From Chitinophagaceae bacterium (GTDB lineage Bacteria > Bacteroidota > Bacteroidia > Chitinophagales > Chitinophagaceae): 64,000 bases of DNA. The notes under the pieces were generated by a model. That model was not told where the DNA came from. It ran no database searches and saw only the letters and a list, made by a program, of their open reading frames with translations. Below, piece by piece: positions 34,890-42,229 of this stretch. The stretch's first letter is position 1, and every line of letters begins with the position of its first letter. A program made the translations under genes and the position numbers. The stretch is taken from contig PMSV01000004.1 of assembly GCA_003168265.1 (NCBI GenBank), positions 1 through 64,000 on the forward strand, read 5' to 3'.

Positions 34890-35857
34890 GCGGAAATTAA
34901 TATTAGCGAATGCTGCCTGTTTTGATAATGGTTATATACGAGGATACGGCGGATATTGTTCAAAGAGAAGCCAAATCCCTGCGGAAGGCTGCCGCTTTTT
35001 AGGATCTCCGTGGCAAGCCAGAGCGCGAATGCGGAAGCCGTGGGATATTCCCCGCAGAGAGTTTTAAAATTGATGGAGGGTATTTTGCCTGGTTCATCGC
35101 TTCCCTGGATCAGGAGATTTATATCGGAGACCTTCAGGTTTAGCGACTGAAGCAGTTTTTCTATATGTGACGAAACCTCGATAGGGCCGCCCGGTTCATA
35201 GATCATCCTAAGAGCGTCCACGGTAACCAGGCAATCCTTCTCGTTCTGCTGACTCAACAGAAAGAAAGAGGCCCCTTCTCCGTTGATCGCCCCCCTCCTG
35301 TAAAGTCCAAAACGGCTTAATAGCTCATGACTGGTATCCGTGATTTCGTCCGCTGCACCGACAAGCACCTTTCCCGCATCCCCTTCCCTAATCAGCATCA
35401 TGGCATCCATCAATGCCGTTTCAAACGAAAAACCGCTGTGAACGAAAGTATTATTATAGCCATGACAGCCCAGCATCAGCGCAATTTGGGCTCCGACCGT
35501 ATTATGAGTGGATTGAATGAATGCGGTGGGAGTCAGCATTTCTTCTTCCTGCTCCACCATTTTGCTTAAAAATATCCCGGTATCCTCCAGGCATCCATAG
35601 GCAGTTCCGGTCAGGATAGCATCTGGTATTATTCCTCCCGCCTCTTTTAAACAATAAGAGGCGGCGGCCACCCCCATCCGGATGATCCTGCTCATGCGGC
35701 GGATCATTTTGGGATCGATCCATTGCCGATAATCCGGCTCGATAGCCTTCATACGACTACCCCTCTCCTCATGACGTTGAGAGGGCGCCATAAATTTTTC
35801 GCCTAAAATTCCTGGCTGGGGAGAAATGCATCCTGCCGAACGAATATAAATACTCAT
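34883..35857 (-). CDS. Ketosynthase-like protein without catalytic cysteine
   Basis: 324 residues from ATG 35857; a start 27 bases earlier is possible but overlaps the -7 box region. It has the thiolase fold of the chain-length-factor-like ketosynthase group: TPTAFIQSTHNTVGAQIALMLG near 109-130, then YNNTFVHSGFSFETALMDAMML where the active-site Cys of true KSs (TACSSS) is replaced by Phe near 143, and VLVGAADEITD near 165. It cannot form the acyl thioester, so it should act as a partner of an active KS, which is absent here. First gene of the five-gene operon; a -7 box lies 24 bases before the start. Confidence 0.78.
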   Translation of the reverse strand: MSIYIRSAGCISPQPGILGEKFMAPSQRHEERGSRMKAIEPDYRQWIDPKMIRRMSRIIRMGVAAASYCLKEAGGIIPDAILTGTAYGCLEDTGIFLSKMVEQEEEMLTPTAFIQSTHNTVGAQIALMLGCHGYNNTFVHSGFSFETALMDAMMLIREGDAGKVLVGAADEITDTSHELLSRFGLYRRGAINGEGASFFLLSQQNEKDCLVTVDALRMIYEPGGPIEVSSHIEKLLQSLNLKVSDINLLIQGSDEPGKIPSINFKTLCGEYPTASAFALWLATEILKSGSLPQGFGFSLNNIRRILVYNHYQNRQHSLILISAC

Positions 35858-35881
35858 GAAACTCACCGATTGTATGAATAA

Positions 35882-35889
35882 CAAATGTA
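35882..35889 (-). promoter_or_regulatory. -7 box of the KS/LolA operon
   Basis: The minus strand reads TACATTTG (TAnnTTTG). It would give a leader of roughly 18 bases to the ATG at 35857 and argues against the earlier in-frame start at 35884. Confidence 0.5.
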
Positions 35890-35919
35890 AAGCTATTCAT
35901 TCATCGGGATTAGCCTTCA

Positions 35920-36261
35920 TTATTCAAAAGAAACCCTTCTATCGGAATCCGCGTTCGGTATTTTGCGCATGAACTCATCATAACCTTCTTCATCTTCATG
36001 ATTGCTATAGACGCCGTAGGCGTCCAGGCTATAACCGATGAGTCCATCATTTGCCTCCAAAATATACAGTACAGAAGAGTCTCCGGGATCCGAATCCCCT
36101 TCGAAACGGTAAACCCGGATTATCTGAAGCTCTTCCGGCTTATAGGACTTTGCTTTGTTTATAGTGAATCCTTCCGGCGTCCACCTGAACTCATTGTCCA
36201 TTTTCTTCAGACGCAATTTCTCCAGGATGCTGCTGAGTGTTGTCATTTGTGTTTCTACCAT
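35920..36261 (-). CDS. Hypothetical acidic protein
   Basis: 113 residues, soluble, with no signal or membrane segment. It is rich in Asp/Glu, with EEANDGLIGYSLDAYGVYSNHEDEEGYDEFMRKIP-like features in the second half and LSSILEKLRLKKMDNEFRW in the first. The pattern resembles short conserved Bacteroidota proteins that lie next to variable genes; I do not know a function. An alternative ATG is five codons in. It lies just after a perfect hairpin and upstream of the KS operon on the same strand, but the 60-odd base gap and the KS promoter suggest separate transcription. Confidence 0.65.
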   Translation of the reverse strand: MVETQMTTLSSILEKLRLKKMDNEFRWTPEGFTINKAKSYKPEELQIIRVYRFEGDSDPGDSSVLYILEANDGLIGYSLDAYGVYSNHEDEEGYDEFMRKIPNADSDRRVSFE

Positions 36262-36282
36262 ATTAAAAATTTAATTTTTAAT

Positions 36283-36310
36283 CTAAAGCCCGTCCAAGGA
36301 CGGGCTTTAG
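36283..36310. terminator. Perfect 13-bp hairpin between two small genes
   Basis: CTAAAGCCCGTCC and GGACGGGCTTTAG pair completely with a two-base loop (a loop this tight will open by a pair). It lies 31 bases after the end of the disordered-protein gene and before the next minus-strand gene, so it probably terminates the former. It is unusual because the downstream bases are ATTAAAAATT rather than a clean T-tract. Confidence 0.6.
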
Positions 36311-36340
36311 GAATTTACGGATAAGGATGGCTAGGTTCTT

Positions 36341-36556
36341 TTAATGATTCATTCGAGGTATTTTCTTTTCAGTTTCGGAACTGTCATCGTTCCGATTTTT
36401 ACCATCATCATTCCTGTTGCCTTGTGAACCTAATTTCTGATCCTGTCCTTTACTCTTCTGATCCTTTCCAGAATTCGATTTGTCATTGTCATGGGGTTTT
36501 CCCAATGGCATTTTGCTGTCCTGATCCTGATGCCCTGTTTTTTTTGAGGTATCCAT
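36341..36556 (-). CDS. Small disordered hydrophilic protein
   Basis: 71 residues, almost entirely Lys, Asp, Gly, Gln, Asn and Ser, with no hydrophobic core. KSNSGKDQKSKGQDQKLG and GNRNDDGKNRNDDSSE show loose internal repeats. Such proteins are often stress- or stationary-phase-induced hydrophilins, but low-complexity DNA can produce false frames. Support for it being real: a good ATG, a strong hairpin just downstream and correct placement between genes. No family recognised. Confidence 0.5.
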   Translation of the reverse strand: MDTSKKTGHQDQDSKMPLGKPHDNDKSNSGKDQKSKGQDQKLGSQGNRNDDGKNRNDDSSETEKKIPRMNH

Positions 36557-36760
36557 ACGACACTTTTTAGGTTAATAAAATTTGATACGACTTGTATTAA
36601 GAAAAAATGATACCAGCCTTGCCTCCCGTTTAAAATGAATTGTTAATTGCGCTTGAAGTAGAAATAATTGCTCATTACCCGCCCGAAATAATCCTTTTAA
36701 TGGGGATTATTTTTCCGTTTCAGTTTAGATTAATTTTACATTCAAAGAAAGTGCACCAGA

Positions 36761-37456
36761 ATGAAAAAGAAGAGGTTAGTGGTATTGACAGGAGCCGGGA
36801 TCAGCGCAGAAAGCGGGCTAAAGACCTTTCGTGACAGCGACGGACTATGGGAAGGTTTCGATGTGCAGGAAGTCGCTACTCATAATGCATGGAAAAAGAA
36901 TCCGGAACTGGTGCTCAGCTTTTATAATCAGCGCAGAAGGAATGTCAGCGATGCTGTGCCGAACAAAGCGCATTTTTGCCTTGCAGAACTGCAGGAGGAT
37001 TTTGATTTGCAGGTGATCACTCAGAATATTGACGACCTGCACGAAAGGGCCGGCTCCCTCCAGGTCCTGCATTTACACGGAGAGATCTTCAAAATGCGCA
37101 GCGAAAGCAGTGAGGACAGGATCTATGAGATACGCGATGATATGAAGATGGGCGATCTCGCCGAAGACGGGTTCCAGCTCAGGCCGCATATCGTTTGGTT
37201 TGGAGAAGCCGTCCCCATGATCGAAAAAGCAGCCCGGATCGTTTCCGGTGCAGATCTTTTTGCCGTGATCGGAACCTCTCTGGTCGTATATCCCGCTGCG
37301 GGTCTGGTGCACTATGCGCCCCGGCATATACCTAAATTCATTGTCGACCGCTCCGTCCCGCAAACCGGCGATATCCCGAGGTTGACCGAGATCGAAAAGC
37401 CTGCCTCAGAGGGCGTGCAAATTCTTCGCGATCTGTTGATAAGGGACTATCGATAA
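36761..37456 (+). CDS. cobB: NAD-dependent protein deacylase (sirtuin)
   Basis: 231 residues. NAD-binding GAGISAESGLKTFRDSDGLW near 11-30, TQNIDDLHERAG near 86-98 and the catalytic His in LHLHGE near 109. Tyr55 and Arg58 in FYNQRRR form the Y-x-x-R pair that in SIRT5/CobB-type enzymes recognises succinyl and malonyl lysines. The four-Cys zinc site usually between residues 115 and 150 is missing; that stretch (KMRSESSEDRIYEIRDD) has none. It removes acyl groups from lysines using NAD, and probably acts on metabolic enzymes. Single gene with its own short upstream region. Confidence 0.92.
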   Translation: MKKKRLVVLTGAGISAESGLKTFRDSDGLWEGFDVQEVATHNAWKKNPELVLSFYNQRRRNVSDAVPNKAHFCLAELQEDFDLQVITQNIDDLHERAGSLQVLHLHGEIFKMRSESSEDRIYEIRDDMKMGDLAEDGFQLRPHIVWFGEAVPMIEKAARIVSGADLFAVIGTSLVVYPAAGLVHYAPRHIPKFIVDRSVPQTGDIPRLTEIEKPASEGVQILRDLLIRDYR

Positions 37457-37511
37457 GGCAAAATTTATATTTAGGCTTTTAGTAACAAACCCTTCATTAT
37501 CATTGCAGCCC

Positions 37512-38831
37512 ATGATCTTTCGCAAATTAACAGTCCTTCTATCGCTACTCCCAGGTTATCTCGGGCTATTTGCGCAATCAAATGCGCAGCTTGACATGCT
37601 GAAGGACTTTTCAAAAAGGGTCACTCCTCATGGTTATGATTCCAACTTAAGATATACCAATCTCCTGCCCGGCGGCAAGCTCCAATATCTTTTTCCGCTC
37701 TACCAATTATTCAGGCAGGAAGCTGAATTCAAAAACAGACTGGGCTTCCAATCCTATAACCTGGAAATGAGCAAGTCCGCATCCTTCCTGGAAGACTACC
37801 AGAACGCACTCGATTATCAAACCAGGAATTACGATTCGCTGGACCCTGCTACAGAACGGGATCTGAAAAAAGCCATCGGGGAGATCAAGGGCATTGTCCA
37901 TGCCGATGCGGCCAAATACATTGGTTTTGCCGCTTTGAAATACCGGGTGATCATGATCAATGAATCCTATAATAAACCCTTGCATCGCGCCTTTATCATC
38001 TCCTGTCTCGACGAATTGTACAGAAGGGGATTCCGCTATTTTGCCTGGGAGACCTTTTCCGGAAATGCCAAAGCTTCCCTGAATAAGCTAAATATCAATA
38101 CGGGTTATTTTACAATGGAACCAGTGGGCGGAGAACTTGTAAGAATAGCACTTGAAAAAGGATTCAAATTGGTTCCTTTCAGCGATACAACAGGAAATCA
38201 GACACCTGCCTTAAGAGATTCCATTCAGGCTTCCCGGCTCTATTCCGTCCTAAAAAAGGATTCCGGCGCCAGAATTTTAGTGCTGGCGGCCTATGAGCAT
38301 ATCGCCAAAAGATCCGATGGTCCGCATTTTTCTTCTGTGTCCATTGCCTTTAAAAAAATTTCAGGTATCAACCCCTTATGTATTGACCAGGTGAGTCTTT
38401 GTGATGAAAGTGAATTTTCTTATGGTAAGGCTTTTTATGAATTGTACACGGCCAGGTTCCCGGTTCAGTTTCCCTCCATTCCTTTATTGGATAACCAGGC
38501 GGTGAATATCACCAATAACACAGGATATGACCTATGCATTGTCCATCCACATACCCAGTTCCGCGACAACCGCCCAGGTTGGCTCAGCTTAAATGGGCTG
38601 CGTAAAGCTGTATATGTTAAAGCCACCGTTCCCGGTACTTTTCTGGTTCAGGCCTATTATGAAGAAGAAACCAGGTCCTGCGGACCTGGCCAACTGGTAC
38701 CAGCAGACCAAACCTATCTATCCACTAACCATGATAGCTACCTGCTCTATTTAAGAAAAGGCAAGTACCTCGTGACAATGAGGAGTATCGGCTATCATCT
38801 GATCGGAAGACTGAATTTAGAGGTCAATTAG
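37512..38831 (+). CDS. Secreted Tiki/EreA-like protein
   Basis: 439 residues from ATG 37512 (a TTG nine bases earlier is possible), beginning with signal peptide MIFRKLTVLLSLLPGYLGLFAQ. The central part has INESYNKPLHRAFIISCLDELYRRGFRYFAWETFSG and later RILVLAAYEHIAKRSDG, matching the layout of erythromycin-esterase/Tiki/ChaN-like proteins (metal-binding E/H then a GHI-type motif). In place of the usual Glu-x-x-His the first motif has NESY, so a standard metal site is doubtful. The C-terminal 120 residues are beta-rich. Periplasmic, function unknown. The stop overlaps the convergent dehydrogenase gene by 15 bases. Confidence 0.65.
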   Translation: MIFRKLTVLLSLLPGYLGLFAQSNAQLDMLKDFSKRVTPHGYDSNLRYTNLLPGGKLQYLFPLYQLFRQEAEFKNRLGFQSYNLEMSKSASFLEDYQNALDYQTRNYDSLDPATERDLKKAIGEIKGIVHADAAKYIGFAALKYRVIMINESYNKPLHRAFIISCLDELYRRGFRYFAWETFSGNAKASLNKLNINTGYFTMEPVGGELVRIALEKGFKLVPFSDTTGNQTPALRDSIQASRLYSVLKKDSGARILVLAAYEHIAKRSDGPHFSSVSIAFKKISGINPLCIDQVSLCDESEFSYGKAFYELYTARFPVQFPSIPLLDNQAVNITNNTGYDLCIVHPHTQFRDNRPGWLSLNGLRKAVYVKATVPGTFLVQAYYEEETRSCGPGQLVPADQTYLSTNHDSYLLYLRKGKYLVTMRSIGYHLIGRLNLEVN

Positions 38832-40082
38832 TTCCTTAAAGACGATCTGCTCGCCTTCGAGTTCTTTCAGAACAGGTTCATAGATGAAAGGATGGACCGG
38901 AATAAATAGGCCTCTTTCTTTTATCTTTCCCGTCAATAAGAGCTTGGCCGCGATCGCGAGCGGATAACCTACGGTTTTTGACATGGCTGTATGCAGTTGG
39001 TTTTCTCCCTTCACAATCAGGGTCGCTTTCAAGGCCTGACTTTTCCCATCCTTTTCATATTCAATCTCGTGAACCATCACGATCATGTCCTTGTCTGCTT
39101 CCTTCATGGAGAGTTTCGTTTCCATCAGGTGCTGAAGGATATCGGCCGAACTCCTGGCTCCTGCGGGAAGGGGTTCTTCATCAAAAAATCCCAGGTAGCG
39201 TAAACAGGCTTCATTTTCCGGATTAACGAAGGGTATCAGGGAAGAAGCCCATTCACGAAAATTTAAGTGAGTCGGCTTTTCTGAAGTCAGCCCGGCCTGT
39301 ACGATGGCATTCCAGGCCTTGCAATAAGGAGGATACCTAAGGGTGGTCCTGAGAAATGTGTGAGCTTCTTCTAAATCATAGAGCGGAATATAGCCGAGCG
39401 AGTCGCGGTTAGGATAGTAGGAAAGATCGCCCAGCCCTTCGACCGCTATCTGTTCATTATTTTGAAATAGTTTCTCATAGGCTAAGGTTCTGGTTATTCC
39501 CTTTTCGCGGTAGACCGCTCCTGATGCGCCTGCCAATACCACATTCCTTGGATTCCAACTGATCTTATAATGCCAGGGATTGTCATCGCTCTCAGGCGCT
39601 ACGAGGCCGCCCGTATGGGATTTGAATGAAATTATTTTTCCATTGTTTTTTTTGATCCTGTGTATAAGGGCCATTGCACTCATATGATCAATGCCTGGAT
39701 CCAGGCCCATTTCTACGAGAAAGAATAATTGTTTTTCCAGGATGGCCGGCCTAAGGCCTTTTATGTTTTCATCCAGGTAAGATGCCGTCAGCAAATGCAC
39801 ACCGGCCTCCGCACAATCGCAGGCAGCCAGGAAATGAAGACTCGGAGGAAGCATGGAGATAACTAGGTCGGCCTGACTGATCAATTTCCTTCTTTCTTCA
39901 TCATTTTGTACATCCAGGGAAATAGCTTTGGTATGGGGAGAATTACCTGTCTTTGATTGGGCAAGGAAGAGATTGCTGTCCGCCACGGTAATCGACCATT
40001 GATGAGCAGCCCCCTCTCTGATCAGGTATTCTATGAGGCAGGTAGCTGATTTGCCGGCTCCAATAATCACAATTCTTTTCAT
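38817..40082 (-). CDS. Saccharopine-dehydrogenase-like oxidoreductase
   Basis: 421 residues from ATG 40082; a start 18 bases upstream adds only MPLFCR. Rossmann motif IVIIGAGKSATCLIEYL at the N-terminus, ADLVISMLPPSLHFLAACDCAEAGVHLLTASYLD in the middle, and the saccharopine dehydrogenase signatures EMGLDPGIDHMSA and SFKSHTGGLVAPESDDNPWHYKISWNPRNV near 170-190. Relatives catalyse NADP-linked formation of saccharopine or carboxynorspermidine. The length and motifs fit a lysine-ketoglutarate/saccharopine (LYS9-like) role in lysine degradation, but substrate is not proven. Single gene between two convergent or unrelated genes. Confidence 0.87.
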   Translation of the reverse strand: MKRIVIIGAGKSATCLIEYLIREGAAHQWSITVADSNLFLAQSKTGNSPHTKAISLDVQNDEERRKLISQADLVISMLPPSLHFLAACDCAEAGVHLLTASYLDENIKGLRPAILEKQLFFLVEMGLDPGIDHMSAMALIHRIKKNNGKIISFKSHTGGLVAPESDDNPWHYKISWNPRNVVLAGASGAVYREKGITRTLAYEKLFQNNEQIAVEGLGDLSYYPNRDSLGYIPLYDLEEAHTFLRTTLRYPPYCKAWNAIVQAGLTSEKPTHLNFREWASSLIPFVNPENEACLRYLGFFDEEPLPAGARSSADILQHLMETKLSMKEADKDMIVMVHEIEYEKDGKSQALKATLIVKGENQLHTAMSKTVGYPLAIAAKLLLTGKIKERGLFIPVHPFIYEPVLKELEGEQIVFKELIDL

Positions 40083-40123
40083 CCGGCAAAATAAAGGCAA
40101 AAAAAGGTTATCCAGAGGGGTTC

Positions 40124-40441
40124 TTAATTCGGCTGAAGTATGATCTCACCCAGGTCGGTGGAATGGCCGTCTGTGACAATAATATTATCTATTTCCTGGT
40201 TCCTGTATGGGCTCCTGGTATGCAGGAGCACTTTCCAGATTCCGGGACTCACTTTTATGCTGAAATTGCCATGGTCAGCGGCCACAATGACCGAATCTGC
40301 CCCTTTTACCGCCCATGCATATTGCAAAGCGCTCGGAGCACTAACTTTTCCATTGATGGTATTGGCCTTAATTAACCTCATGGCATGAATTCCGGTAATT
40401 ACCAGAATAACCAGGCATAGCTGTACAAATGCATTTTTCAT
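40124..40441 (-). CDS. Secreted carboxypeptidase-regulatory-like domain protein
   Basis: 105 residues from the ATG at 40441, which begins a signal peptide (MKNAFVQLCLVILVITGIHA); a longer frame would put 18 residues before it. The mature part is a single beta-sandwich like the carboxypeptidase regulatory domain: NTINGKVSAPSALQYAWAVKG, then HGNFSIKVSPGIWKVLLHTRSPYRNQEI. Such domains bind or scaffold in secreted Bacteroidota proteins. Exported to the periplasm or beyond; no catalytic residues. No partner gene is apparent. Confidence 0.75.
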   Translation of the reverse strand: MKNAFVQLCLVILVITGIHAMRLIKANTINGKVSAPSALQYAWAVKGADSVIVAADHGNFSIKVSPGIWKVLLHTRSPYRNQEIDNIIVTDGHSTDLGEIILQPN

Positions 40442-40641
40442 ACCCATTCTTGCTTTAGAATTTTTCACACTATCAGAAGGTATACGACCACACATGCTTT
40501 TAATATGGATAGAGCATCGCTGGTTTTACAAGAATTGAATCGGTGGGTGACGATCCTAGGTGGGGAATTCTGTGCAAATATAAGGGTTCCGGAAATACTA
40601 TAGCGTTTCGTCTAAAAAAATTTTAATTTTAGTTGGCTTTA

Positions 40642-41976
40642 CTATATACCTGAAAAAGAAACAGATGCATCCTTAGAATTTACTACGGTCACCCTGTACA
40701 AGATCTTTATCCCCCTGGAACTCTTAGGCGCTTCCTGCATGATGGATTCGCCGGGTCCCAAATTACGATAGTAAAGATTTTCGGTTTTATAGATCTTCTT
40801 ACTGGCAAGCACATACTGCACTTCAACCAATACCAGGTCCAAAGCATGTTCCGATTTGTTGTTAACAGTTAATTGAATGTCAGACAGACCACCAAAGGTC
40901 CCGATATTGTATTTGTTAGCGCTTATGGATACCATGCTGCTGATATCGGTTATGGCTGCCGGTTTATCACTCAAGATATCTCCACGATGCTGGGATTGTC
41001 TTTTCGAATATCCCTGAACAGTTATTGCGGAGTCTGTAGCCAACGGTGCTTTTTTATTAATTGCTAAAGCAGGATCGGGGATATGACTGGCATTAGCTTT
41101 CGCTTTAGACGATTTATGCGTTTCAGTCTGTGCAGGATTATTTTTAAGAGTCGATTCTTCTGATGACGTTTCTGATGACGTTTCTGTCTTCACCAGGGCG
41201 GCATTATTCTCCCTGTTAGTATTTAGGCCCTGATCCTTGTTTTCATGCTTCGTTTCGATTAATGCAGCCGTCTGTGATTGGGAAGGCCTGGATTCATTGG
41301 AAACCAGGCTCTGTGCGTTATGCACATCCGATTGATTCGTTCCGGACGATTTTGAGATCCTCATTCCGATGAAGATGCCTGCAGCCAGAATGGCGATCAC
41401 AACTGCGCCCACTACGGCCATGACAAGATAGCTGCCCGATTTGATCTTTATGTGAAAGGGGTTCCCGGCCTTTTTCCGGAAGGTTGGACCTTCCTTCACT
41501 GTTTCTGTATTTGTCAGTCCAAAGCTAAAAGCATCCTCTCTCTGTATTGTTTGCCGGTAATAGGTTTGTGAGGGAGCAGCAGTCTCCATTGTTTTCTCCG
41601 GAGCTGCTTGCTTCCGATTGTTGAAAGGAAGACTTGCATAAATCTTCTTTTCCCCCATTTCAAGCACCACAGGCTTTGATGAAACCGGATAGATCTGTTC
41701 GACCCGGGCAGTGCGTTGCTTTGGCTCGCTGATCGTTAGAGGCTCGGTCTTCTTTTTTTCTGCTTCGGAAGCTTTTTTATAGAAGCGATCAAATGGCTGT
41801 TCTTCGACTACAGGAGCAAATGCTTTCAATTCCCCGATTTCGCAGGGATATCGCCAGGCTGCGCTTTTCCCTTCGACCCAAACCAAATCGTATTTCTTAA
41901 ATCCGGTTTTCAGCAGATCTTCAAGGGAGAAAGGCCCTGTTTGCTTATTGTCTCTCAGTAATAAGTAACTAGACAT
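40642..41976 (-). CDS. GYF-domain membrane protein
   Basis: 444 residues. An N-terminal GYF_2-like domain (about residues 1-50, LLRDNKQTGPFSLEDLLKTGFKKYDLVWVEGKSAAWRYP) probably binds proline-rich peptides in the cytoplasm. A polar, repeat-poor linker leads to one transmembrane helix near 180-203 (SYLVMAVVGAVVIAILAAGIFIGMR). A long Ser/Thr/Asn/Lys-rich extracytoplasmic linker follows (KTETSSETSSEESTLKN), ending in a beta-rich domain near 350-440 (YNIGTFGGLSDIQLTVNNKSEHALDLVLVEVQY). Probably a bitopic signalling or scaffold protein. Family beyond GYF_2 not recognised. Single minus-strand gene before the phosphosugar mutase gene. Confidence 0.7.
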   Translation of the reverse strand: MSSYLLLRDNKQTGPFSLEDLLKTGFKKYDLVWVEGKSAAWRYPCEIGELKAFAPVVEEQPFDRFYKKASEAEKKKTEPLTISEPKQRTARVEQIYPVSSKPVVLEMGEKKIYASLPFNNRKQAAPEKTMETAAPSQTYYRQTIQREDAFSFGLTNTETVKEGPTFRKKAGNPFHIKIKSGSYLVMAVVGAVVIAILAAGIFIGMRISKSSGTNQSDVHNAQSLVSNESRPSQSQTAALIETKHENKDQGLNTNRENNAALVKTETSSETSSEESTLKNNPAQTETHKSSKAKANASHIPDPALAINKKAPLATDSAITVQGYSKRQSQHRGDILSDKPAAITDISSMVSISANKYNIGTFGGLSDIQLTVNNKSEHALDLVLVEVQYVLASKKIYKTENLYYRNLGPGESIMQEAPKSSRGIKILYRVTVVNSKDASVSFSGI

Positions 41977-42229
41977 CTATTCCGTTTAAGAGGTATATGT
42001 TCAACAATTTCTGAAGGGTAAAGATCAAATTTATCCAATTTTCAGACTGGATTTTGTGAAGGCTTAGTTATAAATATACGAGGGGTTAGCAAATATAGTA
42101 AATGGGTTCAATATTTCAATAAACCCTGATAAACAATTTCTTCTCTAGTTATGCATCGAAATAAAGTCCAAATACCATATTTTGTGCAAATAGTAAATCT
42201 TAACGATATTAGTCTCCTAAATCTATGAC

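Noticed and set aside
32531-35857. A complete flexirubin or aryl-polyene cluster
   Set aside because: No ACP, active KS, ketoreductase, ammonia-lyase, acyltransferase or exporter in the window; only a partial set is present.
36761-37456. Sirtuin as part of an anti-phage defence system
   Set aside because: It stands alone with deacylase motifs; no Argonaute, TIR, HerA or other defence partner is adjacent.
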